Shown: positions 11,610 through 22,722 of the stretch, in pieces
How positions within the stretch are numbered: the first letter of the stretch is position 1
Layout: the number at the start of each line of letters is the position of its first letter
Origin: Sialis fuliginosa
Lineage: Eukaryota > Arthropoda > Insecta > Megaloptera > Sialidae
Direction: 5' to 3'
Length of the DNA: 64,000 nucleotides
Assembly: GCA_961205875.1 (NCBI GenBank)
Contig: OY540819.1
Span: 3,164,501 to 3,228,500 of the forward strand
Program-made: the position numbers and the translations under genes
Notes under the pieces: model-generated
Database searches by the model: none
Told to the model about the DNA's origin: nothing
The model's input: only the letters and a program-made list of their open reading frames with translations

Positions 11610-12110
11610 GAATCCTACAACGAAAAAAAATAGACATCGCTACATTCTTACCTTGTTATAACGAATTGTAGACCAACCTAACCTTTATATAACAAACCTC
11701 ACTGTAACAAATTACTTGGTATAACGAATATTTTCTACTTCCCTCCAGTTTTGTTATATCGAGGTTGCAGTGTATATACAAAATCGTAAATATCTCAGAT
11801 CTTAGTTAAAAATTGCAAGAACCCATCCCCTGTCTACCTCCGCCATGTAGGGTTGAATATTATTTTGTCCAGATTTACCCTAATATTATAAACAGGTATG
11901 TAGATAAATATATCAAAATTAAAAAAAAATTAACACCTGCTTGCAATCCCTTAGGGGTTGAATTTTGGGAAATTCTGAAATAGACCTTTTCCACAAAATC
12001 TTCGACATTCAGTTGGGTAATAAAATATGCAAAAATATAAGTAACTAATTTTTAAGAACAGAAATTAATTTCAAATCATCTTAATGTTTTTAGGCTCCTT
12101 TCAATAAATC

Positions 12111-12721
12111 TCGTCTTGACCGTTGTATTTTTAACGTCACAAATTTTTAAAATTTAAATGCTATAACTTTGCGAATAAATTATAATAAATATCAATAAAA
12201 TCTAGTAAGTAACGTGTAATGTGACCGTGTGTAACATACCAAGCTCACGTTTGAGCTATTTTTCGCGTTTCATCGTCATAGCAAGACCCTGTTTTATTAA
12301 ACCCATAAAACGCTATACGAATAATTCTTTGTATAGTTCCTACGGGAACATATATATCAGAAGCACACACATACGCACATAAAAACTCATATACGTGTAG
12401 TACCTACGTCATGGTATATCGCCGGTATATTAAAATAAGGCTATTAAGTTAGTTCCCCATATGAATAAAAAATTATAGATGCCATGCTGTTGAAATATTA
12501 TGTATTAGTTTAGAATTTATATAGGTAATTGTTTTGGAAAATCATTTTAATTATGATACATAAAATTAAAAAACAAGGAGGGGTGTAAGTTAAGGCCTTA
12601 TTGGGAAAATAAGTTATGGATTTAGATATTGCTAATATCTCATTTTTATAAACTTTTATCATACTAATTTTATGAAAAATATTTTTTTTTATTTCGTACA
12701 CTTTTTACTTTTTTTATACAT
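12111..12721. other. AT-rich intergenic DNA
   Basis: Contains a short run of dinucleotides (CACACATACGCACAT near 12365). The minus-strand 63-codon frame at 12510-12701 is rich in K, I, N and Y and is not supported as a gene. Confidence 0.35.
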
Positions 12722-13095
12722 GTACTGTATAATAAAGTATAGTGATCATGAAAAAATTCGAACTCGAGATTTCAACGGAATTACACGTATTGAGAGTCCC
12801 TGAATCACGTACGACCATTATCTCAATGACGTCTGTTTGTGTGTCTGTGAACGCTCTACAACCAAAACGGCGAGACTTACAGACATGAAATTTTAAACTT
12901 AAGGTTCTTGTATACTCTAGCTGTGCACCTCCTACTTTTGAAAACCATCACTAATAAAAATTGAAATCAAATCAGAGAATAGAATTAAAATATATCTCAA
13001 ACATTAACAAATGTAATATAAGAAAGTGTTAACTTATTGAATTTCTTTTGTATGATGATGTATAAAAAAGTCTTGTGCCGACCAGGGTAGATTTT
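12722..13095 (+). repeat. Microsatellite-linked repeat family R, copy 1
   Basis: It contains AACTCGAGATTTCAACGG, a short GTCTGTTTGTGTGTCTG tract near 12831, then TTAAGGTTCTTGTATACTC and TGTGCACCTCC. It ends near TCTTGTGCCGACCAGGGTAG. The same order recurs at 14850-15222 and in part at 30918-31570. Non-coding. Confidence 0.6.
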
Positions 13096-13481
13096 TATGA
13101 CAAATAATGTAGTATCATACTATGATTCTGGGTTTATTTTAAATATTTTAGGTAAATTTGTATATAAAATCCATATTATTTAAATAAAGTTCCTAAATAT
13201 TTTCAAAAATACATACATCAGTGTAATGGTATTCTATCATCGATAAATAATTCACTGGAGCACGTCCCCTAGCGTCAACCCTGCTGCGAGGGACATAACG
13301 TATTCAGGGTGTTATCAGAATCTAATATATCATATTTGACGTGAGACGAGACTATTAGAACTTTTATAATCCGTTGCGTTGTTTTTTTGTTTTTCACCCA
13401 CACCTTGAATTCTAAGAGATTTTTTATTTATAAAAAGTTTTCTTATATTTTCATATTTGCAAACATAAATATCGGTATGGA
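13096..13481. other. AT-rich intergenic DNA
   Basis: A small balanced patch at 13250-13320 (around CGTCCCCTAGCGTCAACC) stands out. No gene or repeat is recognised. Confidence 0.35.
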
Positions 13482-14250
13482 GAACCATACATGACTTCCA
13501 TGTTCTATCTATCTTTTTAAATAATTTTTAAATATATATTTTTTAATTTTAAATATTTTATTTATATAACCTACTACTATGAATATACATATCGTAAAAC
13601 ATTAAAAAACATATATACTTACAACGGTTACAGCTTTTTTTGCCATTTGTATATAAATATTAGTTTTCTAATGTCAAAAACATAATTCACATTCGTAGAA
13701 AAACTAATTTGACAATTTGAATTTAGTTGCATTTGTTTCCAAGGCAACATGAATTAATGACATATTAGTATTTAAAATTCAAATTTTAAGTGTGTTTTTC
13801 ATCCCTTTAATGGCTGTTTAGGCACGTACAAATAATAAATGTCCCTTAGATTCAATTGAACTGCAAATGTACCAAATCTTATCAAAATTAGTGAGATAAT
13901 ACTCGCAATATTCATTTTTTTGACGAAAAAAGTTACAAAATTTCGAATATTTCCAAAACCCCTTATCCGATTAGCACCAAAATCAATAGGTCTGGAGTAC
14001 TCACTGAGACAAATATTTTCCCCAAAAATAATTCAGATCGGTGCATTTTTACAGTAGTTATCGTGAACGAAAAAAAAATCTACATCCTGACAGACAGACA
14101 CACAGACACACGCACAGCCGCCATGCGGAAATTAACTTTTCTTTACGTTTTGAAGTTAGTACAATCAGAATTTGTCATTTTCTCGGACACGATTTTTCGA
14201 TGGTATTACAATACTTCCATTTCCTTCGGAACATGGAAGTAAAAATAAAT
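13482..14250 (+). repeat. Repeat family M, copy 2, with GACA-type microsatellite
   Basis: The left part to about 13870 matches 1381-1965 inverted. From about 13900 it continues through a 'gattagcaccaaaatcaata' type stretch, a GACAGACAGACACACAGAC tract (14089-14115) and TTCCTTCGGAACATGGAAGT (about 14220-14239). Such prose-like sequence next to a tetranucleotide tract is typical of insect microsatellite-bearing repeats. The plus-strand frame at 14041-14301 crosses the tract and is not a gene. Confidence 0.5.
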
Positions 14251-14849
14251 AGTTTTAATTGTATTTCTAATCGCATAAAATACAATCCTGTTTTTAATTA
14301 GTGCTAACAACAATTTACGAAATATATTTCAATATATCAACATCATATAGTACCCCCCCCCCTCCCCCTCCCTCAATATACACACGAAATGCGTACACCT
14401 TTGTATGTTCCTTTTATATTGTCGTCGTGTAACCGGACCTGAATTTATATTAAGATAAGGAGTTACCGTGTCATCAGTTTCAGCGGTGTTTGCCACAGAT
14501 ATAATAGGGCAGATAGCGACTGTTTTAAAATGTAACTTGTAATAGGTTTACCCTACACAGATAGGATAAAAATGTATGGCCAAGTCGTAACTTCTCCGCG
14601 CTTAAACAACCGTTTCTAATTTTAAAATACAGTATTTAACACATAAAGAGTAATTTAAAGTGTCGCGATAACGCTCGAGTAGAGGTAATATTCACGTTGT
14701 ATATATCTCCCTGTGCAGGAGCGGATTTAAGAAAAACTCGTTGTTTTAGTTTTAATTAGGTGTAGAATTATTCCTTTGGATATTATATACAGTGTATTCT
14801 AAATTGATTAAGACATAGTAAATTTAACATGGGGACAGTTAGTAAGTGC
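14251..14849. other. Richer intergenic DNA with GATA-type motifs
   Basis: A C/T-rich run (14348-14373) is followed by apparently unique sequence. Between about 14450 and 14570 there are AAGATAAGG, CAGATATAA, CAGATAGCG and ACAGATAGGATAAAA, a small cluster of GATA-factor-like cores. A regulatory role is only a possibility. Confidence 0.3.
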
Positions 14850-15222
14850 AGACATGGAATTTCAAACTTAAGGTTCTTGTATATTCTAGATGTGCACCTC
14901 CTATTTTTGAAAATCATCACTAAACCGGAAACGGATGTTTACTGATGTCAATTTTTGGATTTTTCGAATTATTTTTGAAACGGTGCGCAGTAGAAAAAAT
15001 ATTTTAGGTTAAAGTTATAGAAAATGCTCTTATCTATAATTTATGTTCTGTTCATTTTTCCCCCCAAATTTTTTTTTAGAAAATAATCGATTTTCTTGAA
15101 TTTTTGAATTTTTTGCATTATTTTTTAAACGGTACGTATTAGATAAAAAAAGTGTTAACTTATGTAATTTCTTCTGTATCATGAAGTATAAAAAAGTCTC
15201 GTGCCGACCAGGGTAGTTTATT
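14850..15222 (+). repeat. Repeat family R, copy 2
   Basis: Same order as 12722-13095: TTAAGGTTCTTGTATATTC, TGTGCACCTCC, GTGTTAACTTATGTAATTTC and TCTCGTGCCGACCAGGGTAG. It keeps a middle part with CGGAAACGGATGTTTACTG that copy 1 lacks and the 31-kb copy shares, so copy 1 is internally deleted. Confidence 0.6.
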
Positions 15223-16367
15223 TTATAGAAAAATAATCCCTCATATTTTTTTGACGAGTGTAATAAAATGGCAATTTTAGTATGCTTCATGTTGGGTATT
15301 ATAAAGAATTTGCTCAAGAGCAAAAGCAAAGATTTTAAATGCTATACATTTTATGATGTACACCTATCACCACTATTTTAAGATCTCACTTGATCATTGA
15401 TTACAGCTGTCAGTGGGCTGTCAATTGATATTTAATACAACACAGATAGAGTAAGCTTAACTTTTTTTCTAAAGCAAATTTTTTATAAAAAAATTGAATC
15501 GATTTTAGATCAGATGTTTGGTTTATGCTACATAACCTAAGGAGTAATAATATAAAAAAATTAATTAAATTAGAAATCTACCTGTTAAAAAATTGAGGGA
15601 TAAACTGCTTAAAGTGCAAGAATTTATTGAAAATTTATTTATTATAACTGTGTTGACTTTTTCTATGTATTCTTTTATGTACTTTATGAATAAAAAATTA
15701 TCTTATCTTAGCAATGATTATAATGAAAATTTGATATAAAAAACCGAATATGCCTAATTTAAATTATCACAGAATGAAACAATTAGAATTCGGAAAGAAA
15801 TGGATTACAACAAAATCATCATATTAAATCCAGCACTGTTTTTTTTCGACCTGAGCCCACACCTCCCATCTACCCTTAACTGTGTTGGTTATGATACACG
15901 TAGGGGCACGGGAAGCCACGAGTGGGTGGGTGTGATTATTAACGGTTTTCTGCACAGAAATGTGTTTTTCGAGGATACGTGAGTTTTTCGGGAACACGAT
16001 TGCTCATCCCGATTAGATCCAGGTATGGTTTTGTTAGCATAATGAGATAATGATTTAACAGGAATATTTTATGTGTGGGTATAGTTTTTTTTTTGCTTGT
16101 GCAAGTGGTGATTATTTATGATGAAATACATATATAGATTAAGATTGGGGCGAATTATGTCCGGTGTTATAAAGATATTTCTCCCAAAAATATGTAGGGT
16201 AAATTATAGAAAAATTGGCACATTTTGTAAAAAGTATAAATGTTAAATTTTACATTCGAGGTGTGAAAGGGCTAATTTACTAGTTGAATGTTAATATTGC
16301 AAAAAGTGTGACTTTCCATATTTTTCAATTATTTAAACATTTTTGCAATTCATTAAAAATGTTGGTA
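15223..16367. other. Intergenic DNA
   Basis: AT-rich apart from a balanced patch at 15845-16030 around TAGGGGCACGGGAAGCCACG. No gene, known repeat or long inverted repeat was found. A lone TATGTCCGGTGTTATAAAG near 16157 resembles the end of MITE family H but has no partner. Confidence 0.35.
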
Positions 16368-16953
16368 TATGGGCAAATCCACAGAACGTGGCCGCATTAG
16401 CTTTAAATTAAAATACTCAAATGCTTCTTCAAAATGGAGCATTGAACGCACATTCTTCTATGTCGTCTCAAAATCTTCGTAATAAAGAGAAGAATAATTG
16501 GTCTCAATTTCAGGAGTGTGCTTCGGATGTTCCAAAAGTTACAGCAAATAAACCAAATAAAAAACGCTGAAATTGCCGTTCGCTGGATAAAACAATCGCG
16601 CATATGAAATGTAAGAGGTGTGCGCCTTTGAAACTCCGGGAAAAGGTTCATTGTACCAAAAAACATGTCCAGTAAAAATTTCAGATTCATTGGTTTGAAT
16701 CTGAGAAAATTGCGGTGGTATGAATTTTTCTTTTTTTAGAAGTTCCATTCTGAAAACGTAAAAATAACCGATTTTTCAATGCAAATTGTGCTGCAGTTTT
16801 TATATGAATCAAGCAATCGACTTGTAACTCCATGTTTACATCCACAATAAAGTATACTTTGAGTTCGTGTACTTATGGGTGGGTAATATACATTCCCACA
16901 CGCGCACTATTGCCGTTCCCCCAAAGCGGCCACGATCTGTGGATTTGCCCATA
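16368..16953. mobile_element. 586-bp element with 28-bp inverted termini and TA duplication
   Basis: The left end TATGGGCAAATCCACAGA plus ACGTGGCCGC and the right end reverse complement match over 28 bp with a single A/T difference. TA flanks both sides (16366-16367 and 16954-16955). The interior is non-repetitive and holds two overlapping minus-strand frames of 95 and 69 codons that I do not recognise. The frames may be chance or a decayed transposase. The TA duplication suggests the Tc1/mariner group, but the terminus is not one I can name. Confidence 0.75.
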
Positions 16954-16989
16954 TAAAAAATGATTTACATATTTAAAAAAATTAAAGCC

Positions 16990-17110
16990 TGTATTACATT
17001 TGTCAATTTTTCGGGATATAAATCAATGCTTCTTCAGGATGTAAGCTATCTCCCTGCCAAATTTCATCAAGATCGGTTCAGCAGTTTAGTGGTGAAAACA
17101 TACCTTTTTA
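16990..17110 (+). repeat. Retroposon 3'-region fragment
   Basis: The sequence runs through GTAAGCTATCTCCCTGCC, AAATTTCATCAAGATCGG and TTCAGCAGTTTAGTGG. It follows a common tail pattern of insect non-LTR elements and their derivatives. No coding is left. Confidence 0.45.
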
Positions 17111-17842
17111 TTAAAGTATTAAACTCCTGTTTTAAAACTAAAGTAAATGTCAGTTGGCGACATATTATTCAAAGATTAAAAAAAATACCATTGATTATTT
17201 TAAGAAGCACTGCTTCTAAATATGTAACTAATTCAAACTATTACAATTTTTTTCCTATAACTCCAAATAAATCTACTTTTCCATACACTCCATTAATTAC
17301 ATACATACAACCGACCTGAAAAGGCCAAAGAGTTGTTAATATATCGGACACGATTGGCTATTTGTCTGTAGCAGCCGCAACCCCCTTGGAAAGGGAGTAG
17401 ATTTGTCATCCGTCCACCGGTTTCCGGAACAGCCGGAAGTCTTGAGATGGCCGGAACGTGCGCCGCGCAAACTTTGCGATATCTCGATGTGACAAATGTC
17501 TGCGAAGATAACGGAGTTTGCGGCAGATACTAATGCCTTTTAATTGCTCCAGGGGCTGCCTAAAAATATCATCAGGGATTTAAATTATGGCAGTATACAG
17601 GACATATTAGTTCCATTAAGTTTACCCAATCAGAAAAACTATTGTAATTATTTCTTAGTAATATACATAAAATAAACATTATTTCTATTATATTTTTATA
17701 TTTATAGAAAAAATATCAAAAAATCTCTTATGGAAACATATTTATCTTTTTTATTTCAACACTTTGAATTCCTGGTAAAAGACTTTTGTATTAAAATAAA
17801 AATACATATTACGTATTCCGATTTTCAATCCAAATATGTGTA
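17111..17842. other. Intergenic DNA with a GC-richer island
   Basis: The part at 17335-17570 is much richer (CCGGTTTCCGGAACAGCCGG, GCGCCGCGCAAACTTTGCG). It contains short inverted repeats and matches no other place in the window. It could be a conserved regulatory island or a decayed exon; no frame supports coding. Confidence 0.35.
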
Positions 17843-18483
17843 GAAAACATCTGCCAAGTAAATGCACAGTGCTTCCTCGTGCAAAATTCACCATAGGTAG
17901 ATTTGAACAAATTAAATAAAAATTGATAAATTGCCTGGCATTTGTATCCAGTTAACCATTTAATTTTTATACAATTTTACTAAAAAAATGTTTGTTCGAC
18001 ATTTTTCATTTCAATCTAAATCTAAATTTATGCAAACGTCAAAAAAAAAACACAGTTTTTTTAAGCAAATTGATATAAATCTTTGTAAGGGAATATTTTA
18101 CAACAAACGTTGTAGACCTATATTATAAGAAATTGAATGCTCTACAAAAAAGATCATATCAAATTTCCACGTAACATGTGTCGTTCTTGAGATATTTTGA
18201 AAAAATAAATATTTTGGGATGTCACCCCTCCCCCTTACACACGATTTGGATGATTTTGAAATGGTACCGTCCTCAAGCCAGACCCAACCATCCAACCATG
18301 ACTTATGCGTGTGACAAGGATTCAGAGGACATACACATACACAGACAGACATACACGGAACGAAAAGTGTTTATCTTGACCTGAAACGGAAAGATCAATT
18401 TAAAATTTTGAAATCGGAGAACACTTTTTTTCTCATTCTAAAACGATCACAAAGCTTCTCGTATCTTCGATATAGCGAGTAAG
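17843..18483 (-). repeat. Repeat family A, copy 2
   Basis: Inverted relative to copy 1. It starts AAAACATCTGCCAAGTAAAT and ends near TCTCGTATCTTCGATATAGC. At about 640 bp it is the shortest copy. The tandem AAATGTCATTTTGACATTT-type units are lost and the microsatellite has decayed to CACATACACAGACAGACAT. Confidence 0.75.
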
Positions 18484-18533
18484 GCTGATAAATTTTAAAT
18501 TAATCAACAGTATTTTGTTTTCAACTTTAGTAA

Positions 18534-19124
18534 GGCGGCTATTACACTATCAAATAAATATATCAAAGATCTTTGACAAAGATTTGATCATATTTCTTTG
18601 ATAAAATACGAGATTTTGTTTTATTACACTATATAAAATATTTGATAATATTTTCTCAATATTATCTAGGGATATTTTCTTCTTTTTTGGTATCTTTTGA
18701 ATATCAGTAAGTGGATGTTCGTCAATTGACGCGATCGAGGTTTGAATTTAGTGTGATAACTTGGTAGTCACCATTTTGTTTTTGACGTCAAAAAACTTTG
18801 ATCAAATATAAGAGACTGTCATTAACTATGATAAATATTATGAAGGTAAATTTTTACAGTGGAGTCAATAAATAAACAACTATAATTGTATTTACTAGTT
18901 TAATAGTTTCAATATATTACAACCGTATAAAAATACGTTTTACAATTTTCTTATTTTGTTTACTACTACTCTGCTGTTTTTATATCCCAGCAACCTCAAT
19001 TCAGAACAACTGTGATTGTGGTTTTATCCACTACATAAATATTATAAAAGTTGACTTATTACATTGTCATATTTCTTTGATCAAAGAAATTTTATCATAT
19101 TTCTTTGATAGTGTAATAGCCGCC
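18534..19124. mobile_element. 591-bp PIF/Harbinger-type MITE
   Basis: Terminal inverted repeats GGCGGCTATTACACTATCAA are identical at both ends for 21-22 bp. The target duplication TAA is exact at 18531-18533 and 19125-19127, which fits the TWA preference of PIF/Harbinger transposases. Inside, TTTGATCAAA/TCTTTGA-type palindromic motifs recur near both ends. No transposase is encoded. Confidence 0.85.
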
Positions 19125-19127
19125 TAA

Positions 19128-19756
19128 GCAATTATTAAGGACTATGTTACTAGATTTTATATAAAACATTTTTATGTGTTTATTTTTAAATGAGTAAATA
19201 TTGAATGTTTCTAAATAGATTTAATTTAATTTATTTTATTTTATAAAAGTTTGAGAAACACTGGTCAGATTTATTTTTTACACATATAATGTAACCTGAT
19301 ATTTCAATAATTTGTCGTCGATTCGTAGAAACACTGTGTTTATCAGATATCTCAGGTGGAGTAATGAATTCGATATACATGTCGTTGTAACGTTACACCA
19401 CCTTTCGCCAATTGCTTTTATTTGTTGTGTTGTTGGTATCATTGGTGTCCATCGACGTGAACTTGTAAGAAATAACATCGATGACAGATGGACTGGTTTA
19501 AAGATTACATTCAAATAAAACAAGTGCATGTAATATTGTGGTTAAAAATTGATCTTTGGAGTAGTTATAAAAGGAATAACATAATATGTGCATATATCGT
19601 ATATGAAGTATTTTCATGATTTCTTTTTTGTTGGTAAAAGATTATAGCATTTCTTTTACTTGTTTTATGGTTTCTTAATTATGTTTTTGCGGTATTCTGC
19701 AAAATGAACTTTAATTTTATATATTTTAAAATTATTTATTAACTGAAATGATTTTT
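19128..19756. other. Intergenic DNA
   Basis: A GTTTGAGAAACACTGG near 19250 resembles a hAT right end without a partner. The 19300-19520 stretch has balanced composition and opens 83 codons on the minus strand and 68 on the plus strand. Neither gives a family I recognise and neither has clear splice context, so no gene is called. Confidence 0.35.
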
Positions 19757-20065
19757 AGGGTTCCGAAGAAACCCTATTAATCTCACTTTGTCGTCCGTCC
19801 GTCCGTCCGTCCTTTTCACTCAAAGCCAAATAGCTCGTAAACTATATAAGCTAGAAACTTGAATTTTTTATTAAACATGTAAAATGACACCCTCTAGTAA
19901 AAGATGTACAAATTTATTGAATAAATAATTTTTCAAGGGGGGCAATAAGGAGCTAAAGCTAGGTAAAAAAAAATAATTTTTTTTATACCAAGGCACGTAC
20001 TTCGGAACCCTTATGGCATACACTCGTGTATGTCTTGCCCGAATTATTTTTAAATCTATTCTGTT
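19757..20065 (+). repeat. GGTTCCG/TCCG microsatellite-linked repeat
   Basis: It begins AGGGTTCCGAAGAAACCCT, followed by CTCACTTTG and a pure (TCCG) tract at about 19790-19812. It ends around CTTCGGAACCCTTATGG and GTCTTGCCCGAATTATTTT. The last motif recurs near 52169. This layout is widespread in lepidopteran genomes. Non-coding. Confidence 0.6.
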
Positions 20066-20553
20066 CAAGAAGAAAATATAAAATAATTTTTGGTAAGGTT
20101 TAATATAGATTGCATTATTTAAAAAATCGTATCAATCCATCATCAGAGTATTTTAATATTATAACAAGTTGTCTCAAAATATAAAATGACAGACAAATAA
20201 TTGAACGAGACATAAAAACACTAAGCAAAACTGTCACCTATCACAATTAATTATATCCTAAATTAAAAACATAATCCTGTATATTCTAGACAGTATTTTG
20301 CAGTGTACGCTCTCGTTTTACTTCTCCCCTAAATAATCATTCTGAAGGGTGATAAATAGTAATAATTAAAACAATAACTAACATTAATTTATATTGTTAT
20401 GTGTTTGTTCCATATATTTAGACTATTTTGTCCAAATCTAAAAAAATCGTTTTGATGTCACTTTTTTTTTGAAAATTTTGGTTATAAAAATATTCTATAG
20501 GATCGGTTCTGCTTCATAAAGAGTCAAACTGTTTTATTTGTTTCATGAATAAT
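20066..20553. other. AT-rich intergenic DNA
   Basis: No gene or recognisable repeat is seen. Confidence 0.35.
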
Positions 20554-21087
20554 TAAGGTACTGTCATCAGTCTTGGATATGACCCCAGTAATGGCTTTTT
20601 TAAAATTAAATATACTGAATTAGAAATATTTGTTGATATTTGATTACTACCATTTCTGAATATTAATCAATATACATTTAATTGTCTTACAGCGTGATTT
20701 GATGACAATCGGTCAATAGGTGTCAAAATGGTGGACATTTAAAATAATTATTAGTATAAATTATTAATTAATTATTATATTATCATAGCAACTGCATTAC
20801 ATCGTTTAAAATTTGACGATTCTTTCTTTTATACCTTTTGTGTCGTAGTACTTATTATTTTTTAATCAAGTGTCCATCAATGCATGCTCATTACTGGTTT
20901 TACTTTATCCGTTACTGGAGAAAAAACATAAACAAAATTGCGGACTTTGGTAATTAAATTGATTAAATAAAGAGTTACTTGTTTTATTAGTAACATAAGT
21001 TCATGAAAATTACAAAACAGAAGCCCGTCAATCACAAAAACAGTAAACCCTGCTCTAATAGCGGCCATAATTGGTGCCAGTACCTTA
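20554..21087 (+). mobile_element. MITE family C, copy 1
   Basis: About 534 bp bounded by TAAGGTACTGTCATCAGTCT and ...TGGTGCCAGTACCTTA, i.e. inverted termini based on AAGGTACTGGCACCA. The interior has TGACAATCGGTCAATAGGTG, CAAAATGGTGGACATTTAA, ACCAGTAATGAGCA-type sequence and GCGGCCATAA, shared with the copies at 31577, 32298, 42337 and 46944. Nothing is encoded. The superfamily is not assigned because the target duplication is ambiguous in this AT-rich context. Confidence 0.75.
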
Positions 21088-21555
21088 TATACATACAAAC
21101 AATATTTTTACTACCACATTTAATTAATTAAATTTTCATTATCAATTAATTTTTACTGATAATCTAAAAACTGGAGGTCTGCTATATTATATTACATAAC
21201 ATATTATAAATGCTGAACGTACATGCAAGTTGACATATAGTTGCATATTTTATGAACTTCCATGAGTTATTTACAAGCGAGTATAATGCGTTAAATAACA
21301 TCAAAACGGACGTTTTATAAGCTGCGTGAATTTTTATTGGAGTAGACTACAATAACTAATGATGGTTGTTTGTTACAGATGTCTGCCTGTATAAAACCAG
21401 TGGTGTCTAAAATGTGCTACATTAAAATAAACTGTTTTTTATTTTATAGTTTAAAAAAAATTAAATATAAAGGATATAGAACAAAAAATACGCGTTGAAT
21501 CTACTTCAGATCGATGTATGAAACTTGTATGTACCTATGTATGACATTAACAAAA
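21088..21555. other. AT-rich intergenic DNA
   Basis: Nothing recognised. A GTGCTACATT-type stretch near 21411 is the only less biased part. Confidence 0.35.
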
Positions 21556-22446
21556 ACAGCCAAGTGCGTGTTGGGCATGCACATGACAGGATTCCGTAAC
21601 CGTTCTCGCTAGCATTCTCTTCAGCTTACAGTATCTACTTGATAATACGTATCACGTGCTTTTTTGTTGGCGAAAGATGTAAGCTCCATGAAAGTGTACG
21701 TGTTCTTGAAAAAAGTTATTTCAAAATCTTTTGTAAACTATTTTTGCTACTATGTTCGTTATAATTTCCATTGAAAGTATTAATTAAAACCTACATCCTG
21801 GAATTTTTAAAGATTTTTGCATCAATAGTATAGAAATTAGAGGGATGGTGACGCTATGATAACCACTTTTAAAAGCAAATAAATGTGACTGAAGAGTTAA
21901 AATTCAAAAGATCATATAACATTTTTTATTACATTTTAGGAGATTTACCTAAAAACATTCCACTAAATGGGGTAAGTGTACAAAAAATTGAATTCACTTT
22001 TCAGTCTATGTGAAGGGTGTCCAAAAAAATTCTACATTGTTGGTTATAATTTTCATTGAAAGTACTAATTAAAAGCTACATTCTGATTTTTTTTCAGATT
22101 TTATAGTTCAGAAAATAGAGAGGGGAAGGGGGGGCTCTGGCAACTACTTTGAACGCAAACATATCGTTATTGAAGGGTTAAAATCAAAAGGTTCTGGAAC
22201 ATTTTCTGTTGCAAGAGACCTATCTAAAAATGGGATAAGTGAAAAAAATATGAGTATACTTTTCATGAGAGGAGGGTCCAAAAAATTATTTTTTCAAAAA
22301 TCTCATTATTTTTTTTTTTTGGGCTATCAATCTACGTCCATATACCAAATTTCATCTTAATAAGTATAAAGTTTATATAAACAGACAGACGAACGGACAG
22401 AGCGAAACTAAAAGGGTTCCTAGTTTTCTATATGGAACCCTAAAAA
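21556..22446 (+). repeat. Repeat family E, copy 1 (long form)
   Basis: Starts ACAGCCAAGTGCGTGTTGGG (here GGGCATGCAC) and ends with the hairpin GGGTTCC...GGAACCC at 22414-22440. The internal module (ACATTTT, AGGAGACCTATCTAAA, GGGGTAAGTG, CTTTTCAGTCTATG, GGGTCCAAAAA) is present twice. The GACAGACGAACGGACAGAG tract lies just before the right hairpin. It is non-autonomous with no protein, and resembles repeats common in Lepidoptera. Confidence 0.7.
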
Positions 22447-22627
22447 TGTGTTGGAAGATAAAAATGAGTTTCTTCATACATTTTTTTTGGCATTAATTTA
22501 CATATGCAGCCAATTAATGCTTCAAAAAACTCGCCACCTGACGTGGATCACCGAGGGGAATAGGATTTACCCTGGAGTGATCAGGGCAGGTGACAATTAC
22601 GAAACCCGGGAAACATAGGGATTTTGA
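22447..22627. other. Intergenic DNA
   Basis: Left flank of the LINE insertion. Nothing else is recognised. Confidence 0.35.
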
Positions 22628-22722
22628 AACTATACCTCCTCATAGGCACGCTGTAACCACTGCATCTGCCAGATCAGTATCTTCATGCGTTCATAATTAC
22701 TATACTTCCTTATGGTGTAGTC
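22628..22722 (+). repeat. Left direct repeat flanking the LINE (95 bp)
   Basis: AACTATACCTCCTCATAGGC ... TTATGGTGTAGTC is repeated at 23946-24031 with one 9-bp length difference (around TGCCAGATC) and few substitutions. It ends exactly where LINE sequence begins, so it behaves as a very long target-site duplication. Confidence 0.75.

Larger units (their letters stand above)
8832..11772 (+). mobile_element. Pogo/Tigger-like non-autonomous element, interrupted
   Basis: The left end CAGTGTAACCTTAATATAAC (read across the inner insertion) and the right end, whose reverse complement is CACTGCAACCTCGATATAAC, form diverged terminal inverted repeats of the 'AACCTCGATATAACGA' type known from pogo-like transposons. 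The flanking target duplication is TA (8830-8831 and 11773-11774). Without the inner palindrome the element is about 470 bp. It keeps the start of a transposase frame (11535-11609) but none of the catalytic region, so it is an internally deleted copy. The TATAACGAA motif recurs through both halves. Confidence 0.8.
8709..12110 (-). repeat. Retroposon tail split by nested DNA transposons
   Basis: At 8709 the plus strand reads TACTAGCGGACTTGCCCGCG and GGCTTCGCCCGCG, the reverse of a tail motif frequent at insect retroposon ends. After the pogo-like insertion (8832-11772) the element resumes with CATCCCCTGTCTACC near 11825, complementary to CAGACAGGGGATG near 8782, and runs on in low-complexity sequence to roughly 12110, where the border is vague. 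No reverse transcriptase coding remains. It is the oldest layer of the nest. Confidence 0.5.

Noticed and set aside
15030-15329. 99-codon minus-strand frame
   Set aside because: Crosses the border of repeat family R and is dominated by K, N, L and F; a chance opening.
16150-16180. TATGTCCGGTGTTATAAAG as an H-family MITE
   Set aside because: Only about 19 bases match one terminus; no interior or second end.
16960-17319. 119-codon plus-strand frame, the longest in the window
   Set aside because: It overlaps a retroposon 3'-region fragment followed by simple AT-rich sequence; the composition and lack of motifs do not support a protein.
19278-19529. Overlapping frames of 83 and 68 codons on opposite strands in balanced sequence
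   Set aside because: No recognisable motif, splice context or repeat; two equally long antisense frames argue for chance.
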